The notes: generated from the sequence alone by a model not told the origin. A stretch of 10,994 nt of DNA from Lachnospiraceae bacterium (GCA_017391465.1 JAFOYH010000017.1:1-10994), one strand, 5' to 3'; positions 1 to 7,043 are shown, counted from the stretch's first letter. Made by a program: numbers and translations.

Positions 1-16
1 AACGGAGGTGTGTAAA

Positions 17-259
17 TTGTCAGAAGAAATGCTTATTCAACAGTGTTCTCCAACACTTGCAGGGATAAAAACAGCAAATTTATTTTCGTGTTCCTATACC
101 GATGAAGAGGAATTGAAAAATTGCATTGGCTGCTGGAGAGTTTATGGTGATGTTGAGGCATCTCAGAAAATGTTTAAGAAATTTAAGAAGTGTACATCTG
201 TTTATTGGGATCAGTTTAAAAAGGGAAGATCGGTGGATAAACTGACAGTTACTGCATAA
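17..259 (+). CDS. Short DUF3793-like protein (apparently lacking the family's middle part)
   Basis: Function unknown. The 80-residue product opens with LIQQCSPTLAGIKTANLF, which resembles the N-terminus of clostridial DUF3793 proteins. It ends with a Cys-containing segment (CIGCWRVYGD, then FKKFKKCTSVYW, then GRSVDKLTV) resembling that family's C-terminus. From memory DUF3793 proteins are about 190-220 residues, so the central part seems to be missing while the frame is kept. I chose TTG at 17 because GGAGG (4-8) lies 8 bases upstream; GTG at 8 overlaps that site and ATG at 29 is too far away. There is no signal peptide or membrane segment; five cysteines hint at metal or redox binding, which is inference. 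The gene converges on tyrS and shares its terminator. It could be a natural small family member or a decayed but open remnant. The family assignment is from recalled motifs, not a search. Confidence 0.62.
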   Translation: MSEEMLIQQCSPTLAGIKTANLFSCSYTDEEELKNCIGCWRVYGDVEASQKMFKKFKKCTSVYWDQFKKGRSVDKLTVTA

Positions 260-279
260 ATGAATAAGATACTAAAAAT

Positions 280-315
280 AAGGCTGAATGATTTGTAATA
301 TCATTCAGCCTTTTA
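280..315. terminator. Bidirectional intrinsic terminator between the DUF3793-like gene and tyrS
   Basis: A perfect 11-bp stem (281-291 with 301-311) encloses a 9-base loop. It is followed by CCTTTTAAT on the plus strand and CCTTATTTTTA on the minus strand. It lies between two convergent stop codons (257-259 plus, 341-343 minus), so it can end both transcripts. Confidence 0.88.
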
Positions 316-340
316 ATGTTATACTTTATAATTCAAAAAA

Positions 341-1567
341 TTATGCATGTTTAAGAACGAAGTAGTTTTTCTTACCGCGACGGATAACAGTAACTTCATT
401 ACCAAAAGCATTGTCTTTTGAAACAACGAAATCAACGTCGGTTACTTTTTCACCATTAACTAAAACAGAACCGCCTTTGATGAATTCTCTGGCTTCACGT
501 TTACTGGAAGCACCTTTGATTGTGATAAGAGCATCAACAAGTGGAAGGCTTTCAGCAACATCTGTCTGAGGAACACCATTAAAGCAAGCTTTAACCTGAC
601 TTAAAGTTAAGTTCTGAATCTTTCCGGAGAATAAGTTTTCAGAAATCATAACAGCTTCGTCATAAGCTTCTTCGCCATGTAAGAAACTGATAACCGCTTT
701 TGCAAGTGCTTTATGAGCTTCTCTTAAATGTGGAGCTTCTGTATTTTTCTTTTCTAATTCTTCGATTTCTTCTTTGGACAAGAATGTTAAGAATTTTAAG
801 TAATCAATAACTTTGCTGTCTTCGGAATTGATGAAGAACTGGTACATTTCATATGGAGATGTTTTTTCACGATCTAACCAGATGGCTTTGCCGTTTGTTT
901 TACCAAATTTTGTTCCATCGGATTTTGTTAAGAGCGGCATAGTAAATCCATAAGCTTCTTTGCCTGTTTTCTTACGGATCAATTCGATACCTGCTGTGAT
1001 GTTACCCCACTGGTCCTGACCGGCACACTGTAAAACGCAGTCTTTTTCTTCATATAAATATAAGAAATCCATCGCCTGCATGATCATGTAAGAGAATTCT
1101 GTATAAGTAATACCGGAATCCAAACGACGACGAATGATGTCTTTGTTTAACATGTAATTAATGTTGAAATATTTACCGAAATCACGTAAGAAATCGATAA
1201 AGGAAATGTCTTTCAACCAGTCATAATTGTTAACAACTTCAAAACCAAAAAGGTTTTCAGCCTGTTTCTTCAAACATTCAAAGTTGTGCTGAACCTGTTC
1301 GTAAGTAATCATTGGACGTTCAGAATCTGGTTTTGGATCGCCGATTAAGCCAGTTCCGCCGCCAACGAGTAAGATTGGGTTATGACCGGCATCTTTTAAA
1401 CGTTTGGAAATTAAAAAGGATGAAAAGTGACCAATATGTAAACTGTCACCTGTTGGGTCAGTTCCAATATAGAAAGTCATGCCGCCATTGTTTAATTTTT
1501 CAATTAAATCCGGGCTGCTGACATCTTTAATCAGGCCACGCCATACTAATTCTTCATAAATACCCAT
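341..1567 (-). CDS. tyrS: Tyrosyl-tRNA synthetase
   Basis: Cytoplasmic class I aminoacyl-tRNA synthetase that charges tRNA-Tyr with tyrosine using ATP. The 408-residue length is normal for a bacterial TyrRS. Visible landmarks are YIGTDPTGDSLHIGH with the HIGH motif at 44-47, GGGTGLIGDP, the tyrosine-pocket stretch QCAGQDQWGNITAG, and the KMSKS-equivalent KFGKT at 220-224. A C-terminal S4 RNA-binding domain covers roughly 340-400 (SKREAREFIKGGSVLVNG). The start is placed at the ATG whose first residues are MGIYEELVW. An in-frame ATG five codons upstream is part of the ribosome site itself (ATGGAGGATACAATA), so it is unlikely to be used. The gene stands alone on the minus strand, divergent from the BMP operon, with its own promoter and terminator. 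No T-box leader is visible, unlike many Firmicutes tyrS genes. Confidence 0.97.
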   Translation of the reverse strand: MGIYEELVWRGLIKDVSSPDLIEKLNNGGMTFYIGTDPTGDSLHIGHFSSFLISKRLKDAGHNPILLVGGGTGLIGDPKPDSERPMITYEQVQHNFECLKKQAENLFGFEVVNNYDWLKDISFIDFLRDFGKYFNINYMLNKDIIRRRLDSGITYTEFSYMIMQAMDFLYLYEEKDCVLQCAGQDQWGNITAGIELIRKKTGKEAYGFTMPLLTKSDGTKFGKTNGKAIWLDREKTSPYEMYQFFINSEDSKVIDYLKFLTFLSKEEIEELEKKNTEAPHLREAHKALAKAVISFLHGEEAYDEAVMISENLFSGKIQNLTLSQVKACFNGVPQTDVAESLPLVDALITIKGASSKREAREFIKGGSVLVNGEKVTDVDFVVSKDNAFGNEVTVIRRGKKNYFVLKHA

Positions 1568-1671
1568 TATTGTATCCTCCATTTATATTGTAATAGATTC
1601 GATTGACTAATAAAAAAGACTTCTTCCTAAAAATTAAAGGATGAAATCTGAAAATACATATACATTTCATT

Positions 1672-1700
1672 ATTATACACGATTACAATTTAAAATGCAA
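1672..1700 (-). promoter_or_regulatory. Probable sigma-A promoter of tyrS
   Basis: Read on the minus strand, a perfect TATAAT (1677-1672) lies 17 bases after TTGCAT (1700-1695), which matches TTGACA only in its first three bases. Transcription would begin near 1665, giving a leader of about 97 bases. An inverted repeat ATGAAAT/ATTTCAT (1641-1647 and 1664-1670) lies around the predicted start and could be an operator or a small 5' hairpin. The -10 is strong and the -35 weak. Confidence 0.6.
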
Positions 1701-1782
1701 TTTTTTTATCAAACTGTTACAGAGCTTTTTGTTACGAGGTAATGTCATTTCGGTTAATTATTTTAAAAAACGTTACAAAATC

Positions 1783-1823
1783 TTGACAATGGACAATTTA
1801 ATTACTTATACTGTCAATGTCAA
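1783..1823 (+). promoter_or_regulatory. Strong sigma-A promoter of the BMP operon, flanked by TTGACA/TGTCAA repeats
   Basis: Consensus TTGACA (1783-1788) is separated by 18 bases from TATACT (1807-1812, five of six matches), predicting a start near 1819. Two TTGACA-like half-sites (1783-1788, and TGGACA at 1790-1795) face two tandem TGTCAA copies (1812-1817 and 1818-1823). They form an imperfect inverted repeat across the promoter and start site. This layout fits a repressor operator, but I do not recognise the regulator. The gene is then led by AAGGAGG at 1838-1844. Confidence 0.75.
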
Positions 1824-1855
1824 TAAACATACTATATAAGGAGGAAATACAAACA

Positions 1856-3085
1856 ATGAAAAAGAAAATTGTAAGTTTATTGTTAGTTATGGCATTGGCA
1901 GTAAGTTCTTTAGTTGCTTGCGGTGGTTCTGATGAAGCTAAAACTTCAGGAAACAAAGCATCTGAAGAAGGTGCAGCTGTTAAAGCCGGTTTTATTTTCT
2001 TACACGATGAAAACTCCACATACGACTTAAACTTCTTAAATGCAGCAAAAGAAGCATGTGAAAATTTAGGTGTTGAATGTGTCATCAAAACAAATATTCC
2101 AGAAGGTCAGGAATGCTATGAAGCAGCTTGCGAACTTGCAGACTTAGGCTGTAATTATATTTTCGCAGACAGTTTTGGTCATGAAGATTATATGATCGAA
2201 GCAGCAAAAGAATATCCAGAAGTTCAGTTCTGTCATGCTACAGGTACAAAAGCACATACAGAACAGCTTGATAACTTCCAGAATGCATTTGCAGCAATCT
2301 ATGATGGTCGTTTCCTTGCTGGTGTTGCAGCTGGTATGAAATTAAATGAAATGATCGAATCCGGTGAAATCAAAGCAGAAGAAGCTAAAATCGGTTACGT
2401 AGGTGCTTATACATATGCAGAAGTTATGTCCGGTTACACATCTTTCTTCTTAGGTGCTCGTTACATCTGTCCATCCGCTACAATGGAAGTAACATTTACA
2501 GGTTCCTGGTATGATGAAACAGCTGAAAAAGAAGGCGCAAACAAACTCATCGAAAATGGCTGTGTATTGATCAGTCAGCATGCAGACTCCATGGGTGCTC
2601 CTACAGCTTGTGAAACAGCAGGTGTTCCTAACGTTTCCTATAACGGAAGCACAGCAAGTGCTTGTCCTAATACATTCATCGTATCTTCCAGAATTAACTG
2701 GGTACCATACTTTGAATATTCTATCGGTTGTGTAATGAACGGTGAAGATATCGCAGCAGACTGGTGCGGTACTCTTGAAAACGGTGCTGTATCTTTAACA
2801 GATTTAGGTACAGTTGCAGTTGCTGAAGGCACAGCAGAAAAAATGGAAGAAGTAAAAGCTGCTCTTATTGATGGTTCCTTACATGTATTTGATACAGAAA
2901 CATTTACAGTAAATGGCGCTGCATTAGATAGCTATGAAGCAGACGTTGATACAGATGCTGATTACACACCAGATCATGAAGTTATCGTTGATGGTTATTT
3001 TGATGAATCCGGCGAAGGATTCCGTTCCGCACCATATTTCGATATCCAGATCGACGGTATTACTCTTCTTGATACAGCATTCTAA
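1856..3085 (+). CDS. BMP/PnrA-family lipoprotein, solute-binding component of an ABC importer
   Basis: Extracellular lipid-anchored binding protein that would deliver a solute to the ATPase and permeases encoded downstream. The 409-residue product starts MKKKIVSLLLVMALAVSSLV, with a lipobox (LVAC) placing the lipidated cysteine at residue 22, followed by a Gly/Ser-rich linker. The mature part has the BMP (Med/PnrA) two-lobe pattern: GFIFLHDENSTYDLNF near the first strand, a conserved region AKIGYVGAYTYAEV, then SWYDETAEKEGA and GCVLISQHADSMGAP. The usual DxSFN motif of nucleoside-binding PnrA is replaced by HDENSTYDLNF, so this is a divergent subfamily and its ligand is open. The start at 1856 is preferred over an in-frame ATG at 1817 because the signal peptide begins here and AAGGAGG (1838-1844) sits 11 bases upstream; 1817 also lies about at the predicted transcription start. 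Nucleosides are the best-known BMP ligands. Confidence 0.93.
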   Translation: MKKKIVSLLLVMALAVSSLVACGGSDEAKTSGNKASEEGAAVKAGFIFLHDENSTYDLNFLNAAKEACENLGVECVIKTNIPEGQECYEAACELADLGCNYIFADSFGHEDYMIEAAKEYPEVQFCHATGTKAHTEQLDNFQNAFAAIYDGRFLAGVAAGMKLNEMIESGEIKAEEAKIGYVGAYTYAEVMSGYTSFFLGARYICPSATMEVTFTGSWYDETAEKEGANKLIENGCVLISQHADSMGAPTACETAGVPNVSYNGSTASACPNTFIVSSRINWVPYFEYSIGCVMNGEDIAADWCGTLENGAVSLTDLGTVAVAEGTAEKMEEVKAALIDGSLHVFDTETFTVNGAALDSYEADVDTDADYTPDHEVIVDGYFDESGEGFRSAPYFDIQIDGITLLDTAF

Positions 3086-3110
3086 TAATAGAAGATATTT
3101 GCAGATGCTT

Positions 3111-3137
3111 TGCAATTGATTTTATGATATAATTGCA
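3111..3137 (+). promoter_or_regulatory. Possible internal extended -10 promoter inside an inverted repeat
   Basis: TGATATAAT at 3125-3133 is a perfect extended -10, but no good -35 lies at the right distance. It is bracketed by the 7-bp inverted repeat TGCAATT (3111-3117) and AATTGCA (3131-3137). If active, transcription would start near 3140, exactly at the base of the next hairpin. It may instead simply be an AT-rich 3' hairpin of the upstream mRNA. Confidence 0.35.
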
Positions 3138-3138
3138 C

Positions 3139-3174
3139 AGGCGGCACAGCGATTTTCGCCGCGCCGCCTTTTTT
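3139..3174 (+). terminator. Intrinsic terminator/attenuator between the binding-protein and ATPase genes
   Basis: AGGCGGC (3139-3145) pairs with GCCGCCT (3163-3169). The stem continues inward with C-G, then GCGA/TCGC, interrupted by two A-C mismatches, to a TTT loop, and six T follow (3169-3174). It lies 53 bases after the lipoprotein stop and before the ATPase gene. Partial termination here would make more binding protein than membrane complex, a common arrangement in ABC importer operons. The degree of readthrough cannot be judged from sequence. Confidence 0.78.
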
Positions 3175-3234
3175 CTGTCGGATGGAACACTTGAGTGTTG
3201 TAGTTTTATTCGACAGAAAAGAGGCGGATCCGCC
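3164..3234 (+). repeat. Long inverted repeat that competes with the terminator, plus GGCGG/CCGCC palindrome
   Basis: Bases 3164-3182 can pair with 3209-3227 over 19 positions with only two G-U wobbles. This uses the right arm and T-tract of the preceding terminator. An inner hairpin AACAC/GTGTT (3186-3190 and 3195-3199, loop TTGA) lies in the enclosed region. The right arm runs into the perfect palindrome GGCGGATCCGCC (3223-3234), whose CCGCC could also pair with the terminator's left arm. The region can therefore fold in at least two mutually exclusive ways just upstream of the ATPase ribosome site (AAAGGGG, 3244-3250). I do not recognise it as a known riboswitch class. Confidence 0.65.
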
Positions 3235-3254
3235 AACAATTCGAAAGGGGACAA

Positions 3255-4781
3255 ATGATGGAAAGCAAGATAGCTGCAGTTTCAATGCGAAACGTAAGAA
3301 AAACCTTTGGAACCGTTGTTGCCAACGACAGAGTGAATCTTGATATTTATAAAGGTGAAATTCTGTCTTTATTAGGTGAAAACGGGAGTGGAAAAACGAC
3401 ATTAATGAATATGCTTTCAGGAATTTATTTTCCGGATGAAGGTCATATTTATATTAATGGAAAAGAAGAAATTATTAAATCACCAAAAGATGCATTTGCG
3501 TTAGGCATCGGGATGGTACATCAGCATTTTAAATTAGTCGATGTATTGTCAGCGACCGAAAATATTATTCTGGGGCTTCCGGGCAAGCTGAATATTAAAG
3601 AAGCATCAAAGAAGATTGAAGAAATTTGCAATAAATATGGTTTTGAAGTAGATCCAAAACAGAAGATTTATGATATGTCAGTATCTCAGAAACAGACTGT
3701 AGAAATCGTCAAAGTATTGTACCGTGGCGCGGATATTTTGATTTTGGATGAACCGACAGCAGTTTTAACACCTCAGGAAACAGAAAAACTGTTTAATGTA
3801 CTTCGTAAGATGCGTGAAGATGGCAAAGCGATTATTATTATCACACACAAGATGCAGGAAGTCGAAGAATTATCCGACCGTGTGGCTGTTCTTCGAAGCG
3901 GTAAGTACATTGGAAGTATGAAAACGAAGAATACAAATGTGACAGAGATGACAAACATGATGGTAGGTCATGAAGTTACATTAAATATCGAAAGACCGGA
4001 ACCAGTGGATCCAAAACCTCGTATTGAAGTTTCCAATCTGAATGTTCGTAGTGAAGATGGCGTTCTTAAACTTAAAGATGTTAGCTTTACTGCAAACAGT
4101 GGGGAAATTTTGGGTATTGCCGGAATTTCCGGATGTGGTCAGAAAGAACTTCTGGAAGCGATTGCCGGACTTCAGGTAACAGAATCCGGTCAGATCAACT
4201 ATGTGAAAGATGACGGTACAAGAGATAATCTTATTGGAAAGGATCCTTTAAAGATTCAGGAACTGGGAGTATCTTTATCTTTCGTTCCGGAAGACCGTCT
4301 GGGTATGGGACTTGTCGGTAACATGGACCTTACAGATAATATTATGCTGCGTTCTTTCAGAGAAGGTCAAAGTCCGTTTGTGGACCGTAAACCATCCAGA
4401 GAACTGGCAAAGGAGATCGTTGATCAGCTTGAGGTTGTTACACCGGGGATTTCTACACCGGTACGTCGTCTTTCCGGTGGAAATGTACAGAAAGTATTGG
4501 TTGGACGTGAGATTGCATCTGCGCCAACAGTGCTTTTAACAGCTTATGCTGTACGTGGTTTGGATATTAATTCAGCATATACAATTTATGAATTGATGAA
4601 TGAACAGAAGAAGAAAGGCGTTGCAGTTATTTTCGTTGGCGAAGATTTAGACGTGCTTCTTCAGTTGTCTGACCGTATTCTTGTCCTTTGCGGTGGTGAA
4701 GTCAGCGGTATTGTTGACGGACGAAAGACAGATAAGAATGAGGTTGGTATGATGATGACCAGAATGGGAGGTGCCGAATAA
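3255..4781 (+). CDS. Fused double ATP-binding protein of the BMP-type ABC importer (YufO-like)
   Basis: Cytoplasmic ATPase that powers uptake through the two permeases encoded next. At 508 residues it contains two ABC domains. Domain 1 (about 5-245) has Walker A GENGSGKT (41-48), Q-loop glutamine at 90, a degenerate signature MSVSQKQ (141-147), Walker B ILILDEPT (161-168) and H-loop histidine 198. Domain 2 (about 255-505) has a Walker A remnant GISGCGQ (290-296) without the lysine, a canonical LSGGN signature (406-410), and a Walker B in which DEPT reads AYAV (430-433) before RGLD. In the folded pair, site 1 is complete and site 2 is degenerate, as in sugar and nucleoside importers of this class. 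The start ATG is 4 bases after AAAGGGGAC; a second ATG follows directly. The gene stops one base before the next start, implying translational coupling. Confidence 0.95.
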   Translation: MMESKIAAVSMRNVRKTFGTVVANDRVNLDIYKGEILSLLGENGSGKTTLMNMLSGIYFPDEGHIYINGKEEIIKSPKDAFALGIGMVHQHFKLVDVLSATENIILGLPGKLNIKEASKKIEEICNKYGFEVDPKQKIYDMSVSQKQTVEIVKVLYRGADILILDEPTAVLTPQETEKLFNVLRKMREDGKAIIIITHKMQEVEELSDRVAVLRSGKYIGSMKTKNTNVTEMTNMMVGHEVTLNIERPEPVDPKPRIEVSNLNVRSEDGVLKLKDVSFTANSGEILGIAGISGCGQKELLEAIAGLQVTESGQINYVKDDGTRDNLIGKDPLKIQELGVSLSFVPEDRLGMGLVGNMDLTDNIMLRSFREGQSPFVDRKPSRELAKEIVDQLEVVTPGISTPVRRLSGGNVQKVLVGREIASAPTVLLTAYAVRGLDINSAYTIYELMNEQKKKGVAVIFVGEDLDVLLQLSDRILVLCGGEVSGIVDGRKTDKNEVGMMMTRMGGAE

Positions 4782-4782
4782 C

Positions 4783-5886
4783 ATGAATGAAAAGAATAAA
4801 GAACCATTGTTTCATATCGTGAAAAAACCGGAACTTCCTGTATTTAAAACATTGGGAATCCGTGTCGTTGCTATTTTACTTGCATTGGTTGTATGTGCGG
4901 TTGTGACAACAGTGACAACGGGTACGAATCCAATCGAAGTGTTCCAGTCCATGTTTGTAGGCGCATTTGGTACAACAAGAAAAACATGGATCACTCTTCA
5001 GAATACATCTATTCTTTTATTGATCTCTCTTGCATTGACACCTGCATTTAAAATGAAATTCTGGAACATTGGCGGTGAAGGCCAGGTGCTCATCGGAGGT
5101 CTTGCAGCAGCAGCATGCATGATTGTTTTGGGTCAGAAATATTCAAATGGTATGGTCATTGTATGCATGATCATTGCAAGTTTGCTTGCAGGTATGATCT
5201 GGGGACTGATTCCTGCGTTTTTTAAAGCGAAATGGAATACAAACGAAACACTTTCCACATTAATGATGAACTATATCGCGACTCAGTTAGTTGCTTTTTA
5301 TACAATCGTATGGGAAGTTCCAAAGGGATCCGGTAAGATTGGTATTATCAATCAGAATACAAATATCGGATGGCTTCCACAGATTTTCGGCTCTAAGTAC
5401 TTATTAACAATTATCATTGCCATTGCATTCACTGTATTTATGTACATTTATTTGTATTATACAAAACAGGGATATGAACTTTCCGTTGTTGGTGAAAGTG
5501 AAAATACAGCACGTTATATTGGTATCAAAGTCGAAAAAATCATTATTCGTACGATGGCAATTTCCGGTGCTATCTGTGGTCTTGTTGGTCTCTTGCTCGT
5601 TGGCGGTATTAACCATACAGTAACAACAACAATTGCCGGAGGTCAGGGCTTCACAGCGGTTATGGTATCCTGGATGTCCAAATTTAATCCGATCATCATG
5701 ATGTTATCCAGTTTATTGATTGTCTTCATGGATCGTGGTGCTGGTGAGATCTCGACAGCTTTTGGATTGAATCATTCTTACTCTGATATTTTGACAGGTA
5801 TAATCTTGTTCTTTATTATTGGATGCGAATTCTTTATTAACTATAAAATTCAGTTTCGTAAAAAAGCGGATAAGGAGGAACAGTAA
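4783..5886 (+). CDS. BMP-type ABC importer permease 1 (YufP-like, BPD_transp_2 family)
   Basis: Integral membrane subunit of the importer, 367 residues. A charged cytoplasmic N-terminus (about 1-27) precedes a first membrane segment near 28-46. Further hydrophobic segments follow through the protein, consistent with 8-10 helices, and it ends in a basic/acidic tail (KKADKEEQ). The family hallmark NIGGEGQ is at 95-101. The stretch YELSVVGESENTARYIGIKV is the conserved cytoplasmic loop that contacts the ATPase. I placed the start at ATG 4783 because GGGAGG (4766-4771) is 11 bases upstream; a GTG at 4771 in the same frame lies inside that site. Only one base separates it from the ATPase stop, and it is followed 2 bases later by permease 2, so the three are surely cotranscribed. 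This partner has the long N-terminal extension typical of YufP relative to YufQ. Confidence 0.93.
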   Translation: MNEKNKEPLFHIVKKPELPVFKTLGIRVVAILLALVVCAVVTTVTTGTNPIEVFQSMFVGAFGTTRKTWITLQNTSILLLISLALTPAFKMKFWNIGGEGQVLIGGLAAAACMIVLGQKYSNGMVIVCMIIASLLAGMIWGLIPAFFKAKWNTNETLSTLMMNYIATQLVAFYTIVWEVPKGSGKIGIINQNTNIGWLPQIFGSKYLLTIIIAIAFTVFMYIYLYYTKQGYELSVVGESENTARYIGIKVEKIIIRTMAISGAICGLVGLLLVGGINHTVTTTIAGGQGFTAVMVSWMSKFNPIIMMLSSLLIVFMDRGAGEISTAFGLNHSYSDILTGIILFFIIGCEFFINYKIQFRKKADKEEQ

Positions 5887-5888
5887 TT

Positions 5889-6890
5889 ATGTTTAATTTT
5901 TTAATTGCATTTATTCCTAGAGCGATCGTACAGGGCATTCCGCTTCTTTTCGGATGTACCGGTGAAATCCTTACAGAAAAATCCGGTAACTTAAACCTTG
6001 GTATTCCCGGTGTTATGTATGTTGGTGGTATCAGTGGTGTTATCGGAGCATTTCTTTATGAGAATTCAGTTGCTGATCCATCTCAGATGAATGGTGCTTT
6101 GGCAATTTTGATTCCATTGATCTGTTGTTTGCTTGGGGCATTTTTAATGGGACTTTTATACTGTTTTCTTACAGTAACGCTTCGTGCAAATCAGAACGTA
6201 ACAGGTCTTGCTATGACAACATTTGGCGTTGGCTTTGGTAACTTCTTTGGCGGTTCTCTGATTAAATTAGTTGAAAGTGACGTTCCGTCTATTGCTTTAA
6301 CAGCGACAAGCAGCTATTTTAGCAAAACATTGCCATTTGCAGGCAGTCTTGGCTGGGTAGGAAAAGTATTTTTCTCTTATGGCTTTTTAGCTTATGTGGC
6401 TGTATTTATTGCATTTGCGTCTTCGTATGTATTAAATCGTACACGTGTTGGGCTTCATCTCCGAGCCGTTGGTGAAAGTCCTACAACTGCTGATGCAGCA
6501 GGTATTAATGTTACACGTTACAAATATGTATCTACATGTATCGGCTGTATGATCGCAGGTCTTGGCGGTTTATATTATGTTATGGACTACGCATGCGGTG
6601 TTTGGTCAAATGATGCATTTGGTGACAGAGGCTGGCTTGCGATCGCACTTGTAATCTTTACAATCTGGCGTCCAAGCATTGGTGTGTTTGCTTCCTTCTT
6701 GTTTGGCGGTTTATATATTTTATATCTTTACATTCCAACAGGTATGGATAACATGGAACTTCAGGAATTATATAAGATGATTCCATATGTGGTAACATTA
6801 GTTGTTCTTGTGTTGACAAGTGTACGTAATAAACGTGAAAATCAGCCGCCGGCAAGTTTGGGTCTTCCATATTTCCGTGAAGAACGCTAA
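5889..6890 (+). CDS. BMP-type ABC importer permease 2 (YufQ-like, BPD_transp_2 family)
   Basis: Second membrane subunit, 333 residues, expected to pair with permease 1 to form the channel. It begins almost directly in a membrane-compatible segment (FNFLIAFIPRAIVQGIPLLF) and carries SGNLNLGIPGVM, the counterpart of the NLGIEG motif, with NLGIPG at 36-41 using a proline in place of the usual glutamate. The cytoplasmic loop GLHLRAVGESPTTADAAGI is the ATPase-contact region and is closely similar to that of permease 1. AAGGAGG (5872-5878) is well spaced from ATG 5889. It is the last gene of the importer operon: a strong terminator begins 22 bases after the stop. Substrate cannot be inferred from the permease. 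Confidence 0.93.
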   Translation: MFNFLIAFIPRAIVQGIPLLFGCTGEILTEKSGNLNLGIPGVMYVGGISGVIGAFLYENSVADPSQMNGALAILIPLICCLLGAFLMGLLYCFLTVTLRANQNVTGLAMTTFGVGFGNFFGGSLIKLVESDVPSIALTATSSYFSKTLPFAGSLGWVGKVFFSYGFLAYVAVFIAFASSYVLNRTRVGLHLRAVGESPTTADAAGINVTRYKYVSTCIGCMIAGLGGLYYVMDYACGVWSNDAFGDRGWLAIALVIFTIWRPSIGVFASFLFGGLYILYLYIPTGMDNMELQELYKMIPYVVTLVVLVLTSVRNKRENQPPASLGLPYFREER

Positions 6891-6911
6891 TATTCAATAA
6901 CTAAAATATTT

Positions 6912-6954
6912 AAATCCTATACATTGTGTTTTTATACAGTGTATAGGATTTTTT
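6912..6954 (+). terminator. Intrinsic terminator of the BMP operon
   Basis: A 16-bp stem (6912-6927 with 6936-6951, one G-U pair) closes an 8-base loop and runs into TTTTTT at 6949-6954. It separates the importer operon from the enzyme genes, so any coexpression of the two would need readthrough or a shared regulator. Confidence 0.92.
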
Positions 6955-6977
6955 ATTTGAATATGAAAGGATGATTC

Positions 6978-7005
6978 TTGAATTTATATCACGTTCTGAT
7001 ACACT
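6978..7005 (+). promoter_or_regulatory. Weak candidate promoter for iadA
   Basis: TTGAAT (6978-6983), a 16-base spacer and TACACT (7000-7005) preceded by TG (extended -10) lie just after the operon terminator. They would start transcription about 30 bases before the iadA start codon. Each hexamer matches only four of six consensus bases. No other candidate in 6955-7043 looks better. Confidence 0.4.
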
Positions 7006-7043
7006 AAAAGTAAGTTTATGAAAAAGTAAAGAAGGTTTTTTGC

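Noticed and set aside
8..16. GTG start for the DUF3793-like gene
   Set aside because: It overlaps the GGAGG ribosome site; TTG at 17 has correct spacing and yields the family-like MSEEMLIQ start.
1312..1521. Plus-strand open frame inside tyrS
   Set aside because: It is antisense to a strongly conserved gene and has no family-like composition; the other small frames inside the large genes were set aside on the same grounds.
1817..1855. N-terminal extension of the BMP lipoprotein from ATG 1817
   Set aside because: It precedes a classic lipoprotein signal peptide, lies at the predicted transcription start, and has no ribosome site before it.
3086..3254. Purine riboswitch controlling the importer
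   Set aside because: The conserved purine-aptamer loop and junction sequences are not visible; the structure is better described as a terminator with competing hairpins.
3060..3402. Minus-strand open frames across the BMP-ATPase spacer
   Set aside because: They overlap the terminator and the ATPase coding region, lack ribosome sites, and their proteins show no recognisable family pattern.
4771..4782. GTG start of permease 1 overlapping the ATPase stop
   Set aside because: The GTG lies within the GGGAGG site; ATG 4783 is properly spaced.
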